Notes: generated by a model not told the origin, from the sequence alone. Numbered from the stretch's first letter, positions 55,114 through 64,000 are shown. The stretch is DNA of 64,000 nt from Oligoflexales bacterium (GCA_947479535.1 CANJZQ010000002.1:1-64000), one strand, 5' to 3'. Made by a program: numbers and translations.

Positions 55114-55424
55114 ATCCTGGTAGCGACAGATCAGAGATTTGGGAGCTTCGACTTTATGTCGCGGGGACGACTCCCAAAAGCATCGCCGCATTTCATAATC
55201 TACAAGAGATTTGTAAAACTCACCTTGCTGGTCAGTACACCATTGAAGTCATTGATCTGTTGGAAAACCCAAAACTTGCTGAGGGCGACCAAATCGTCGC
55301 CATCCCGACACTGGTGCGAAAACTGCCGGAACCCGTGCGGAAGATCATCGGTGACTTGTCGAACACGGAAAAAACCCTAATTGGCCTTCAAATTCGACGG
55401 GCTAAAGCTAGAAGCGCGTCATGA
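55110..55424 (+). CDS. kaiB: KaiB family clock protein, copy 1
   Basis: The 104-aa protein matches canonical KaiB closely: [59 protein letters not shown]. KaiB has a thioredoxin-like fold-switching structure and binds the CI ring of phosphorylated KaiC. It overlaps kaiC and kaiB2 by ATGA at both ends. It retains the conserved IPTL[16 protein letters not shown] core. Confidence 0.95.
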   Translation: MNPGSDRSEIWELRLYVAGTTPKSIAAFHNLQEICKTHLAGQYTIEVIDLLENPKLAEGDQIVAIPTLVRKLPEPVRKIIGDLSNTEKTLIGLQIRRAKARSAS

Positions 55425-55792
55425 AAAAAAACACAGGTAAACCGATAACAGCAACCGATAAATTCGAGGCCTTCGATAAAGGCCCAGATAATCGCGTTTA
55501 CGTCCTTCGACTGTACGTCCATGGCATGGCTCAGCGGTCGACCGTTGCCATCGCAGCGATCGAAAAAGTCTGCAACCGACATCTGCACGGGCGCTTTACC
55601 CTTGAAGTTATTGACATCACCATGCACCCAAATATCGCCATGGATGACGATGTCGTTGCCATTCCCATGCTGGAGAAAATCCTTCCCTTGCCAAAGCGAC
55701 GCATGGTCGGTGACCTGTCAGACGAGGAAAAAGTCCTACGCCTGCTTGAATTGAAAAAGGCGTTAACATTATCCCCCGAGGCAAAATCATGA
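55421..55792 (+). CDS. KaiB family clock protein, copy 2 (divergent)
   Basis: The 123-aa protein is a second KaiB with an N-terminal extension of about 25 residues ([20 protein letters not shown]). It keeps [23 protein letters not shown] and [38 protein letters not shown], but departs from canonical KaiB at several contact positions (for example GMAQRS for GNTPNS). It may bind a different KaiC state or surface. It overlaps its neighbours by ATGA on both sides. Confidence 0.9.
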   Translation: MKKNTGKPITATDKFEAFDKGPDNRVYVLRLYVHGMAQRSTVAIAAIEKVCNRHLHGRFTLEVIDITMHPNIAMDDDVVAIPMLEKILPLPKRRMVGDLSDEEKVLRLLELKKALTLSPEAKS

Positions 55793-58560
55793 CCTCTGAA
55801 GGATCGAGGCTGAGGCGCGAAATAAATCAACTCAAGGCAAAGGTTTGCGAGTTGACTGAGATCATCGACGCCATGACCACTGGATCTGCTGACGCGCTGG
55901 TGGTCAAACACCCCAGTGGCAGTCAAATCTATACCATCGAGGCGGCCAATGATGCCTACCGGATCATGATCGAAGAAATGAATGAAGGCGCCTTGTCCCT
56001 GAGCAAGGACGGCATCATTTTATACTGCAACCGCAGATTCACCGAAATTCTTCATATTCCACCGGGGCAATTGATCGGAAAAAACTTGATTGATCTGCTT
56101 GATCCTGCGACCGCCCCAATTTTCACTTCTCTTCTAGAGGACCGCGGAAACGAAGGCGGCCAGGGGCAGGTCGTCCTTCTTACGCTCGATGGCCGTAAAA
56201 TTCCTGCACTTCTTTCCTTGCGGCATGTTTTCCGCGAATCAAAAGAAATTATCTCTGTAATCATCACGGACCTGACCGCTCAAAAGCGAAACCGAGAGAT
56301 TGAAGCCGCGGCCTCCATGACCAATGTGATTTTGGATCAAGCTGGCGATGCCGTACTGGTGTGTGATCCGGAAGGCGTGATCATTCGGGCCAATCAAGCC
56401 GCGCAAAGCCTCGCCAAAAAAAACCCGCTTTTCAAAAAAATATCCGATGTGTTTGCGCTCGGAGTAAAACATACAGATTACGTGCGCGGTTTGGATGTCG
56501 AGCTTCCAACAAAAGCGGGCGAATCGAAGCATCATATGATGGTGTCGATCAGCCCGCTAACGAGCCCTGACAACCAATCCAAAAACATCGGAACAGTCGT
56601 GACAATGACAGACGTTAGTAAAATAAAGATCCATGAAGTCGAAGCGAAAAAAAGTCGTGATTTCTTGCGAACGACTCTTGGCAGTATTGGGGACGGCGTC
56701 GTCGCTACCAATGCCATGGGCATCATCACACTAATTAATCCTGTTGCTGCAAAAATTTGTCATTGTGCGCCTGAAGAAGCGCTTGGCATGCCGTTTAAGG
56801 AAGTCTTTAAAATCAGCTCCCATTCTGGCAATACCGATGTCAGAGACATTATCACCCAGGTTCTCGATGCTCGATCCGTTCTTACTTTGCCTGACAATTC
56901 TGAACTTCAGACAAAGAATGGCGCACTGATACCAATCGAGGATCACGCTGCACCAATTTTAGACGACTCTGGTAAAATCACCGGTGTCGTACTGACGTTC
57001 AGGGATGTGACCGAAAAGCGGAAGGCATTCTCGCGGCTTGCAAAAAGCGAGGAGCTTCTCAATCAAGCGCAACATATCGCCCAACTTGGAAGTTGGCACT
57101 GGGATGTAAAGACCGGGACGTTTACAGGATCCAGTGAATTCCAACGCCTATTTGGAGTTAACCCTGAGTTGCAGGAGCCACAGGGAATCTGGGCTCAACT
57201 GGAGGTGTTAAGAAAGAAGTCAATGGAGAGCGGAGAGGGCTACGCAACTGAATTGGAAGGCACGCTCCGCAACAACGCTGGATCCGGAACATCCACTTGG
57301 GTGAAGTGCCACGGGGAACTTGAAAGAGATGTTTCTGGTCAGATCATCGGCATGAGCGGAACGGTGCAGGACATTACTGAACTCAAAAAAATCGAGATTG
57401 AATTAAATTGCGCCAAAAAAGGGGCCGAGGAAGCCAACAAATTGAAAAGCGAATTTCTGGCTTTGATGAGCCATGAGATCAGAACTCCGGTAACTGCAAT
57501 TTTAGGGTTCTCGGAACTCGTGACCAATCCAGAAGAGACTTTAGAAGAAAGGAAATCCTACAGCGAACGGATTCGTCGCAATGGCGAGCACCTTTTGCGC
57601 CTTATCGACGATATCCTTGATCTTTCTAAAATAGAGGTCGGCAGGATGGAGATCGACAGCGTTCACGTCAACATCCATGAAACTGTTAGTGACGTTTTTA
57701 CGACGCTACTTCCATTGGCCAGTGCGAAGGGGCTCCAACTCAGCCTGACGATGGACCCGTCTTTGCCGGTATCCTTCATGACTGACCGGACACGACTCCG
57801 TCAGATTCTGAGTAACATCATCGGAAACGCGATTAAATTTACCCGCGATGGATCGGTGAGGGTGAGGGTATCTGCAAGCGATGTCGATAAAAAGCTGCAC
57901 ATAATCGTGACCGACACTGGAATTGGCCTTACGGACACGCAGGCACGGGGTATTTTTCAATTGTTTATTCAGGGCGATTCGTCAATCACACGGAAATACG
58001 GCGGCACAGGGCTCGGGCTGGCCCTCTCCAGAAAACTGGCCCAGGCACTTGGCGGTGACGTCATCCTGGCTGAATACCGCGGAGTTGCCGAACCAAATCA
58101 CGGATGTACCTTTGAGATCACGATTGCCATGACCGACGCAACGTACCAGGAGAAACCTGCCCCAGTGAGTGCACGCAAGCAGCCATCGTCAAACCTTGAC
58201 GGGATCAAAGTGCTCGTCGTCGAAAGTAATCCTGAACTGCAATACTTGATTAACAGGTATGTAACAACTTCGGGAGGAATTGTGGATCTCGCCTCCAGTG
58301 GCGAGGACGGCGTGGTCATGGCTTTATCCGGTAATTATGATGCCGTGCTGATGGATATGTGGTTGCCCGTCATGAATGGGCGCGAAGCGACTCGGACCCT
58401 TCGAGCAAAGGGCTATAAAACACCCATCGTGGCGTTGACCAACGATGCCACACGAGATGAGGTAAACCTCTGTGAGGATGCCGGGTGCACTGCGTCCCTG
58501 CCAAAACCAATAAATAGAACAGATCTGGTGAGCATGATCGCCAAGATCGTTCGCCATTAG
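55789..58560 (+). CDS. Hybrid sensor histidine kinase with four PAS domains and C-terminal receiver
   Basis: The 923-aa protein starts with a coiled coil ([20 protein letters not shown]) and a GSADALVV...YTIEAANDAYRIMIEEMNEGAL segment. Four PAS domains follow (about residues 60-540). The HisKA motif LMSHEIRTPVTA has its His near residue 562; HATPase_c has NAIKFT, DTGIGL and YGGTGLGLALS. A receiver follows (about 804-920) with Asp in AVLMDMWLPVMNG and LPKP; its first acidic pair is ES rather than DD. No membrane helix is seen. The gene overlaps kaiB2 by ATGA, so it is the likely signalling partner of the Kai proteins. Confidence 0.93.
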   Translation: MTSEGSRLRREINQLKAKVCELTEIIDAMTTGSADALVVKHPSGSQIYTIEAANDAYRIMIEEMNEGALSLSKDGIILYCNRRFTEILHIPPGQLIGKNLIDLLDPATAPIFTSLLEDRGNEGGQGQVVLLTLDGRKIPALLSLRHVFRESKEIISVIITDLTAQKRNREIEAAASMTNVILDQAGDAVLVCDPEGVIIRANQAAQSLAKKNPLFKKISDVFALGVKHTDYVRGLDVELPTKAGESKHHMMVSISPLTSPDNQSKNIGTVVTMTDVSKIKIHEVEAKKSRDFLRTTLGSIGDGVVATNAMGIITLINPVAAKICHCAPEEALGMPFKEVFKISSHSGNTDVRDIITQVLDARSVLTLPDNSELQTKNGALIPIEDHAAPILDDSGKITGVVLTFRDVTEKRKAFSRLAKSEELLNQAQHIAQLGSWHWDVKTGTFTGSSEFQRLFGVNPELQEPQGIWAQLEVLRKKSMESGEGYATELEGTLRNNAGSGTSTWVKCHGELERDVSGQIIGMSGTVQDITELKKIEIELNCAKKGAEEANKLKSEFLALMSHEIRTPVTAILGFSELVTNPEETLEERKSYSERIRRNGEHLLRLIDDILDLSKIEVGRMEIDSVHVNIHETVSDVFTTLLPLASAKGLQLSLTMDPSLPVSFMTDRTRLRQILSNIIGNAIKFTRDGSVRVRVSASDVDKKLHIIVTDTGIGLTDTQARGIFQLFIQGDSSITRKYGGTGLGLALSRKLAQALGGDVILAEYRGVAEPNHGCTFEITIAMTDATYQEKPAPVSARKQPSSNLDGIKVLVVESNPELQYLINRYVTTSGGIVDLASSGEDGVVMALSGNYDAVLMDMWLPVMNGREATRTLRAKGYKTPIVALTNDATRDEVNLCEDAGCTASLPKPINRTDLVSMIAKIVRH

Positions 58561-58561
58561 G

Positions 58562-59167
58562 CTAGGGCGAAAGCAGGGTGGTTTTCCAAGAGGCGCTGGC
58601 ATCAGCCGATTCCGAAGTCAACGTGTAAACCAGTCGTTCGTGAAGACGACTTGGTTTGCCTGTCCAAAATTCGATGCGCGACGGCGCCACTCCAAAACCG
58701 CCCCAGTGTGGGGGGCAGGGGACCGGCGCATCTTTGAATTTGGCTTCGAATTCGGACACGCGTTTTTCCAAATCCAAATGGGACGAAATCTCGCGACTCT
58801 GGTTTGACGCCCATGCCCCGATTTGACTGCCGCGCGGGCGCGTTGCAAAGTAGGCTTCCGAACGATCACGGGAAAGTTTTTCCACTCGGCCTTCGATGCG
58901 AACCTGACGATTGAGGGTGGGCCACAAGAAAACAAGGGTGGCGAACGGATTGGCGGTGAGTTCGCGCGATTTGCGGCTTTCGTAGTTGGTAAAAAAGCAG
59001 AATCTTCCAGCTTCAACGGCTTTCAGCAGAACAATCCGGGCCGAAGGTTTGCCATCAAGGCCAATCGTGCACAGGGTCATTGCGTCGGCGTTATCCAGAC
59101 CTGTTTTGAGGCCGTCCTTGAACCAGGCCTCAAACCATTCAAATGGATTGCGGATTTCATGGGACAT
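58562..59167 (-). CDS. pdxH: Pyridoxamine 5'-phosphate oxidase
   Basis: The 201-aa FMN enzyme has the family motifs GKPSARIVLLKAVEAGRFCFFTNYESRKSREL, ATRPRGSQIGAWASNQS and WGGFGVAPSRIEFWTGKPSRLHERLVY. It oxidises PNP or PMP to PLP in the cytosol. The final W-x-LSP C-terminus is intact. It is convergent with the Kai-operon kinase, one base from its stop. Confidence 0.95.
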   Translation of the reverse strand: MSHEIRNPFEWFEAWFKDGLKTGLDNADAMTLCTIGLDGKPSARIVLLKAVEAGRFCFFTNYESRKSRELTANPFATLVFLWPTLNRQVRIEGRVEKLSRDRSEAYFATRPRGSQIGAWASNQSREISSHLDLEKRVSEFEAKFKDAPVPCPPHWGGFGVAPSRIEFWTGKPSRLHERLVYTLTSESADASASWKTTLLSP

Positions 59168-59187
59168 GGTGGAATTCCTTAAAGAAA

Positions 59188-59297
59188 AGATCCTTCGCTG
59201 CGCTCAGGATGACGACACACTCGTCAGGATGACGACACACTCGTCAGGATGACGATACACTCGTCAGGATGACGATACACTCGTCAGGATGACGACT
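59188..59297. repeat. Tandem 20-bp repeat array with GATCC...AGGATGACG head
   Basis: GATCCTTCGCTGCGCTCAGG leads into four complete and one partial 20-bp units TCAGGATGACGACACACTCG (59204, 59224, 59244, 59264, 59284). The last unit touches the stop of the following gene. The head resembles that of the array at 44243-44351. Confidence 0.9.
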
Positions 59298-60963
59298 AGT
59301 TGATCCACAGCGGCAAGGCAACCGAATCACGGGCGGAGTCGTCGAGGACTGCACGGCCAATGCGGACCCCGTCCAGTGCAGCACTCACGATGCCACCGGC
59401 AAAACCAGCGCCTTCACCGGCAGGAAAAATCCCGGGATGGCTGACCGATTGCAGGGCGCGGTCTCGAACCATGGAAACCGGAGCTGATGTTTTCGATTCA
59501 AGGCCGACGACAACGGCTTCGGGAGAAAGATATCCGCGCATCGTCTTATTGTAATCGTGCATCGCGCCGCGCAAGGCCTTGACGATGAAATCGGGAAGGA
59601 CTTGGTCCAAGCGGGCATTGGTGATGCCAGGCTTGTAGGTTGAGGTGATGGTGCCTTTGGAGTCACGGCCCTTCATGAAATCAAGGAGGCGCTGGGCAGG
59701 GGAGTTATAATTGCTGCCACCGGCCACAAATGCCTGCCGCTCCAAGGCGGCTTGATAGTGCATGCCGTCCAGAACGTGACCCTTGAAAAAGTCCTCGCGC
59801 AAGACATTCACCACAACTGCGGCATTGGCAAAACCACTTTTGCGGCCATGGTAACTCATTCCATTGATGGCAAGATGGCCGGGCTGGGCGCCGGTTGGCA
59901 TCAGATGGCCGCCGGGACACATGCAAAACGTCCAGATGCCGCGCGAGGCGGCTGTTGGATTAAGTCCGCCAGCGGAGTGTGGCGCGCTTTCCACCTGGGC
60001 GGCGAGCTTGTACTCGGCGGCTGCCGGCAGGGAACAGGAGCCAAACTGGATGCGGTTGATCTGATCTTGGGGATGTTCAATGCGGGCGCCCATCGCAAAC
60101 GGTTTGGGCACCATGGCAAGGCCCTTGTCAAAGAGCATCTGGTACGTGTCGCGCGCAGAATGACCAATGGCGATGATGAAGTGATCGGTTGGAAGTTCGC
60201 GGCCGTCGTCGAGTTTAACGATCCAACGCGCTGTGGGACCGCCATCAGAAAAATCAGTAAAGCGGTGTCCAAAAATAAATTCCGTGCCGAGGGACTTCAG
60301 GTACTGGCGCATGTTGTAGGCAATGCGCATCAGAAAATCGGTTCCGATGTGCGGCTTCGCATCGTAAAGGATGTCAGCCGGTGCACCGTGGCGGACAAAT
60401 TGTTCAAAAACGTGGCGGATCAAAGGATGATTTTTGCCGCAGGTTAGTTTTCCGTCCGAGAAAGTTCCGGCCCCACCTTCGCCGAAGCAGTAGTTGCTCT
60501 CGGCCTTGAAAGATCCAATCCGGCGAAGGTTATTGACCGTCCGCATCCGGCCTTCCACGGACTCGCCGCGTTCGACGATGATGCACGGCTGTCCGGCAAG
60601 AGCCATGGTCAGGGCCGCGAAAATTCCGGCCGGGCCAGAGCCAACGATGATGGGTTTGTGGCGCACGCGGATGGCGGCGGGATCAAGGCCGGCCAGAGGA
60701 TCGGCAATGTTGATGCCGGGAGATTTTTCCGCAATGGCCTGGTTGCGCGAGAGGACTTGATCCTCGTCCTCAAGGTCAACGTCGACTTGATATTTATAGA
60801 CGATGGCTGACTTGCGCCGGGCGTCGAGGGATTTTTTGAGGATCGTCATCGCCTTGAGGTTGGCCTGCGGCACACCCAGCATGCTGGTGACAGCCTGCTG
60901 CAGGGCATCCGATGGAACGTCGGTTCCGACAGGAATCACGACCTCTTTGAGGCGCAGGGTCAT
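59296..60963 (-). CDS. FAD-dependent oxidoreductase (COG2509-like)
   Basis: The 555-aa protein has a dinucleotide-binding motif PIIVGSGPAGIFAALTMALAG at about residue 105 and the C-terminal FAD-contact HPGIFPAGEGAGFAGGIVSAALDG. YCFGEGGAGTFSDGKLTC is typical of the COG2509 family of uncharacterised dehydrogenases. The N-terminal 90 residues form a small separate domain (RLKEVVIPVGTDVPSDALQQ). The substrate is unknown. The start ATG is followed by MTLRLKEVV; it runs toward the repeat array and pdxH. Confidence 0.85.
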   Translation of the reverse strand: MTLRLKEVVIPVGTDVPSDALQQAVTSMLGVPQANLKAMTILKKSLDARRKSAIVYKYQVDVDLEDEDQVLSRNQAIAEKSPGINIADPLAGLDPAAIRVRHKPIIVGSGPAGIFAALTMALAGQPCIIVERGESVEGRMRTVNNLRRIGSFKAESNYCFGEGGAGTFSDGKLTCGKNHPLIRHVFEQFVRHGAPADILYDAKPHIGTDFLMRIAYNMRQYLKSLGTEFIFGHRFTDFSDGGPTARWIVKLDDGRELPTDHFIIAIGHSARDTYQMLFDKGLAMVPKPFAMGARIEHPQDQINRIQFGSCSLPAAAEYKLAAQVESAPHSAGGLNPTAASRGIWTFCMCPGGHLMPTGAQPGHLAINGMSYHGRKSGFANAAVVVNVLREDFFKGHVLDGMHYQAALERQAFVAGGSNYNSPAQRLLDFMKGRDSKGTITSTYKPGITNARLDQVLPDFIVKALRGAMHDYNKTMRGYLSPEAVVVGLESKTSAPVSMVRDRALQSVSHPGIFPAGEGAGFAGGIVSAALDGVRIGRAVLDDSARDSVALPLWIN

Positions 60964-61047
60964 TGGCGAAGGATCCTTTTTATTGAAATCCGCGCCAATT
61001 ATTAGAATGATGCTTGAAACAGGTCAAGGTATTAATGAAGGCAGCCT

Positions 61048-62118
61048 CTAGAAGCAGGCTTTGGCTTCAAAATTGACGGCCGAGGGACGCAGGGCGTACG
61101 CCGCGCAGGCGCCCCCTGGGCCGTTAAAATTTACAGTTATATTGGCATCTTGCGATGAAAATTGGGTTGCCGCCGACCAGCCATTCATCTGGATGCTCAG
61201 GTTGCCGTTGTCGAACAAACTCCCGTTTTTCATCCGGGCAGAGGCGGTTGCCGTCAACAAGCGGCCTTTTTTTGAGTTGTCCACCAGATTGATCGATTCC
61301 GAACGTTCGAAAAGTCGGCAGGCACCGACAAGGTCACCCGCGGATTCCAAGTGAGATCCAGAACTGGAGCCTCGGCTGATCACACAGGGGGCTCCCGAGG
61401 AGCCGTCATCGTAACCACGCCAAAAACGCTGCTCGACCGGAACCTCACTGCGTGGGCCAACATAGCGCCCTTTCACCAACCCGGCAAAACGGTAGGCCCT
61501 GCCTGTGACCGACTTGCCTGCGCCGTTGGCGGGACAGGAGAATGCCGCTGTGGTCGCCATCACCGTGCTGGCCTTGCCATCAGAAATCAGGGTCGACAGA
61601 TCGCGGGAGCTACATTCAAAGGTCAGCGAGAATGCCGAGGTCTGCCGGTCGATGATCAAGGGATCCGCAACAAAATCTTCCTGTGCCAGGGCCTCAACCG
61701 AAGCAGGCTTCGTCACACAGGCGGTCACGTCCGCCTCGTAAGTCAATTTCACCCTGCCAGATTCAAAGCGCGCCGTGTCTATCACAGCCATTTCGCCATC
61801 GCAGAAAACGGATTTTTGAGGGGCCAGTGAAAGTTTTTTTCCAAAGTGGATAAAAGCGCCATCGTCGAAATCAAACATCCGGCCGAGGGATAAATCAGCA
61901 AGGGCCATTGAACTGGCCACCACAGCATCCAGCTCGCCCTTGGAGGCCACAGCAAAACCCGTCGCATCGAGGACATTGCGGCCGTCATTCAAGATACTTG
62001 GGGTGTCGTGTTCGCCACGACCCGAAGTGACATCTTTTCCACAAGAACTCACCATGGCGGCCTCGAAAGAAACCACCAATACCATCGCTAACCGCTGATA
62101 ATTTGCCATCATGATCAA
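61048..62118 (-). CDS. Putative lipoprotein, unknown function
   Basis: The 356-aa product has a signal peptide and lipobox-like VSSC (about residue 26). The rest contains several Cys pairs (SVFCDGEMAV, DVTACVTKPA, APCVISRGSSSG) and looks like a soluble envelope protein with strand-rich parts. No family is recognised. Its ATG overlaps the stop of the upstream membrane protein gene by ATGA, so they are translationally coupled. Confidence 0.65.
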   Translation of the reverse strand: MIMMANYQRLAMVLVVSFEAAMVSSCGKDVTSGRGEHDTPSILNDGRNVLDATGFAVASKGELDAVVASSMALADLSLGRMFDFDDGAFIHFGKKLSLAPQKSVFCDGEMAVIDTARFESGRVKLTYEADVTACVTKPASVEALAQEDFVADPLIIDRQTSAFSLTFECSSRDLSTLISDGKASTVMATTAAFSCPANGAGKSVTGRAYRFAGLVKGRYVGPRSEVPVEQRFWRGYDDGSSGAPCVISRGSSSGSHLESAGDLVGACRLFERSESINLVDNSKKGRLLTATASARMKNGSLFDNGNLSIQMNGWSAATQFSSQDANITVNFNGPGGACAAYALRPSAVNFEAKACF

Positions 62119-62642
62119 GCCACCTGGGAAAGTTCACCAAGAAATTTTCGATAATTGCGCTTGGTGACATCATCCCGGAAAACGGGCTCAGCTTCAATCG
62201 CGAACCAGGGCGGTTCGGCACTGATCTGACGAATTTCTTGGACGACCACCAGAACTCCGGGCGGGTTGATTTGAATGATGGACCCCAAATCCAACTTGAA
62301 TTTCGTGTAAAGCCGCATCGTGTGGGTCCCCAACGATGCCAGATAAGCTTGGGAGGGCTCCCCTGAACTGGCGCCCATTGAACTGAAGTTACGAAGGCCA
62401 TCATCCACAAATTCACCGGTATCCTGGATGTTGACCCTCATAAAAAGATTTTCTGCACGCTTTGGAAGGATTGCGGACAGCAAACGCCCGGCCACGGACC
62501 ATTGACGGGCAGAGAGAAAAATCACTCCAAAAATCGTGAGCATCAAAGCCACAATCGCCGCAATCAGGGCCCATGTTTCAGCAGCAAGCAAAAACCACGG
62601 ACCGCCGTCGCGTGCCTTCGCATATAGTTCAAGCGGATCCAC
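62115..62642 (-). CDS. Small membrane protein, possibly PilZ-like
   Basis: The 175-aa product has one membrane helix near the N-terminus (AAETWALIAAIVALMLTIFGVIFLS), then a soluble domain. FMRVNIQDTGEFVDDGLRNFSSMGASSG followed by FKLDLGSIIQINPPGVLVVVQEI recalls a PilZ-type barrel, but the RxxxR motif and DxSxxG are not clear, so c-di-GMP binding is doubtful. It is coupled to the following lipoprotein by a 4-base overlap. Confidence 0.55.
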   Translation of the reverse strand: MDPLELYAKARDGGPWFLLAAETWALIAAIVALMLTIFGVIFLSARQWSVAGRLLSAILPKRAENLFMRVNIQDTGEFVDDGLRNFSSMGASSGEPSQAYLASLGTHTMRLYTKFKLDLGSIIQINPPGVLVVVQEIRQISAEPPWFAIEAEPVFRDDVTKRNYRKFLGELSQVA

Positions 62643-62660
62643 AGGCGCCTCCGAAGGCTG

Positions 62661-63149
62661 TCAAGGTGCGCCTTTTGGCAAACTCAAAATATCCAAAACA
62701 CTGTCAGCTCCGCCATTTTCCGAGGTGTCCTTTTGCATGACCCGCAGAAGATCTGTTGATGTAATGATGCCGAGCAAGTGGTTCTCATGGTCGGTAACCG
62801 GAAGAGAATCGATTTCCTTTGCCACCATCGTCTCTGCAACGGCAGAGAGCTTTGCGGATGGCCGGCAACTGATCACCTCGCGCTTCATGATTTCCCCGAC
62901 TTTAACATCAGGAAAAATCATCCCTCCTTCACCGAACGTGGAGCGCAAAAGGATATCGCGGTCGGAGATCATTCCGATCAGTTTGCCGTCCTGCACGACC
63001 GGAAGGTGACGGCAGTGGATATCCTTCATGAGGGCATAGGCGTCCTCGACAAGATCATCCACGAGGGCACAAAGAACATGCCTCGTCATCTCTTTATCTG
63101 AACGCGGCTTGCCCACGGGAGATTTGCTTTTTTTTGAACCGGACGACAT
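62661..63149 (-). CDS. Tandem CBS-domain protein
   Basis: I use ATG 63149 (MSSGSKKSKSPVGKPRSD), with GGAGG about ten bases upstream; the ORF-track start is 24 codons earlier. Two CBS motifs follow one another: HCRHLPVVQDGKLIGMISDRDILL and EIDSLPVTDHENHLLGIITSTDLLRVM. Such pairs bind adenosine nucleotides or SAM and act as energy sensors. No catalytic domain is attached. It starts 19 bases before the membrane-protein gene on the same strand. Confidence 0.88.
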   Translation of the reverse strand: MSSGSKKSKSPVGKPRSDKEMTRHVLCALVDDLVEDAYALMKDIHCRHLPVVQDGKLIGMISDRDILLRSTFGEGGMIFPDVKVGEIMKREVISCRPSAKLSAVAETMVAKEIDSLPVTDHENHLLGIITSTDLLRVMQKDTSENGGADSVLDILSLPKGAP

Positions 63150-63277
63150 TTCCAAATGACCCTCCAGCGAAAACTGCAACGGAACAACCGTGCGATGATT
63201 TGCCTGAGTGCCGTGAAGCAAGAAATATTCCCATTCGGTGGCAGCATGACTTAATATGTCGGTTGAGGCGGGCAGAA

Positions 63278-64000
63278 ATGATGATCCATAAAAAAAAATC
63301 CGGACGTATCACCAGACGTACCACCAGACGCTGCAACAGAAATGGCAGGCGAAGCTTCAGCCTGAGCATGTTGTTCGGCCTCATGCTTGCGACGGGAACT
63401 CACGCGCACGCAATGCCGAATCCAGACGGGAAGTCGTCGACTGCGGAGACGCCGCCCCCGGTTTCATCGGGCGCGCTCGAAGTTCCCAAGGCCACACCAA
63501 ATACCGAGGCAGAATCAGATGACGGCCGCTTGATTCCAATCCGCAAAAAAACAGTCCGCAGGGGACGCGAGGCAAGAATCTGGAGTATCGGGGCCCGCGC
63601 TGGCAGCCTGGGCAACACGGGAGTTCTGGCCCAGTATGTCGGTGAGGGTGATGTGGCGTGGAACGTGGGCATCAACATGATGGACTATGCGGGAAAAAAC
63701 GGAGTGGGACTGACCATCGATCGCCTGAGCCTTCTGGACGATGGGTTTAATCCGTTGGCATGGCCAACCCTGCAAAAGTGGGACGCCAGCAGAGGCAAGA
63801 TCGTTTACTTGACTGGATTTGGGATTCAAATGGACAGCCAGGGGTTCTTTCCAAGGCTGCCCGTTGGCGCGCAGTACACGATGACGGGTGACCCGGTCAC
63901 GTGGTCGGCACAGGCCACTTTGTTCATTGGTCAAGTGCTCGGAACAAGCCCTGGAGTAGGGTTTGGATTGGCTCCGGAAATCGCGGTCCGGTATGTCATC
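63278..64000 (+). CDS. Exported protein, possibly outer-membrane (3' end outside window)
   Basis: This frame, not in the ORF track, is open from ATG 63278 to the window edge (241 codons). GAGGCGGG lies upstream. A very basic N-terminus (RITRRTTRRCNRNGRR) leads a signal peptide (LSMLFGLMLATGTHAHA). A Pro/Ser/Glu linker is followed by strand-rich sequence (RIWSIGARAGSLGNTGVLAQYVGEGDVAWNVGINM), suggesting a barrel or adhesin-like protein. No known family is recognised from the visible part. Confidence 0.6.
   Translation, partial: MMIHKKKSGRITRRTTRRCNRNGRRSFSLSMLFGLMLATGTHAHAMPNPDGKSSTAETPPPVSSGALEVPKATPNTEAESDDGRLIPIRKKTVRRGREARIWSIGARAGSLGNTGVLAQYVGEGDVAWNVGINMMDYAGKNGVGLTIDRLSLLDDGFNPLAWPTLQKWDASRGKIVYLTGFGIQMDSQGFFPRLPVGAQYTMTGDPVTWSAQATLFIGQVLGTSPGVGFGLAPEIAVRYVI

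Noticed and set aside
59204-59297. CRISPR-like array
   Set aside because: 20-bp units are directly repeated with no spacers.

Overview
The window looks like a chromosomal segment from a Gram-negative bacterium. It encodes lipid A processing (an LpxH-like hydrolase), several FadL-like or other outer-membrane barrels, and many lipoproteins with lipoboxes. Gene order (acpP, rpiB, glyA, nrdR, ribE, then ribBA), FlbD, a KaiC/KaiB operon and the many secreted proteins of unknown function suggest a former deltaproteobacterial lineage, perhaps Bdellovibrionota/Oligoflexia-like. That placement is inference: there is no rRNA or other marker here. No tRNA, rRNA or CRISPR array was seen.

Region 1-7.2 kb is an accessory island between ribE and the truncated ribBA at the left edge. 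It holds a caspase-like lipoprotein, a two-gene unknown module between 47-bp direct repeats, a photolyase-related gene, an IS91-type transposase fragment, an outer-membrane barrel, and a frameshifted trypsin-like protease. A 37-bp piece of the photolyase gene recurs beside ribE. Region 7.2-20.5 kb is core: ribE, nrdR, glyA, rpiB, acpP, a FadL-like barrel, LpxH, a large envelope protein, the prkA-yeaH-spoVR stress operon, and prfB, whose programmed +1 frameshift site is intact.

Region 20.5-34.8 kb has flbD, a large exported TPR protein and a degenerate chemoreceptor-like coil protein; then a ChaN-like protein, fmt-ispA, glpK coupled to two DppB/DppC-like permeases, DUF423, a CDF transporter and fabI. 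Region 34.8-44.2 kb has lipoproteins, an acyltransferase, a glutathione peroxidase, and a tightly packed DUF3025 / ATP-grasp-like / tdk / hrpB set.

Region 44.2-53 kb holds tandem repeats, a small zinc-ribbon protein, and a B12-binding MerR regulator followed directly by a 2Fe-2S ferredoxin and ferrochelatase. Four TGTCTA half-sites lie in its divergent promoter region. Next are a membrane protein with two cyclic-nucleotide-binding domains, a GPH-type sugar symporter and a DUF4143 ATPase.

The strongest system is at 53.3-58.6 kb: kaiC, kaiB, a second divergent kaiB, and a four-PAS hybrid histidine kinase, each start overlapping the previous stop by ATGA. No kaiA is present. A clock-like or timer/stress output module is the natural hypothesis. 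The right end has pdxH, a second tandem-repeat array, an FAD oxidoreductase, a lipoprotein/membrane-protein pair, a CBS-domain protein and a truncated exported protein.
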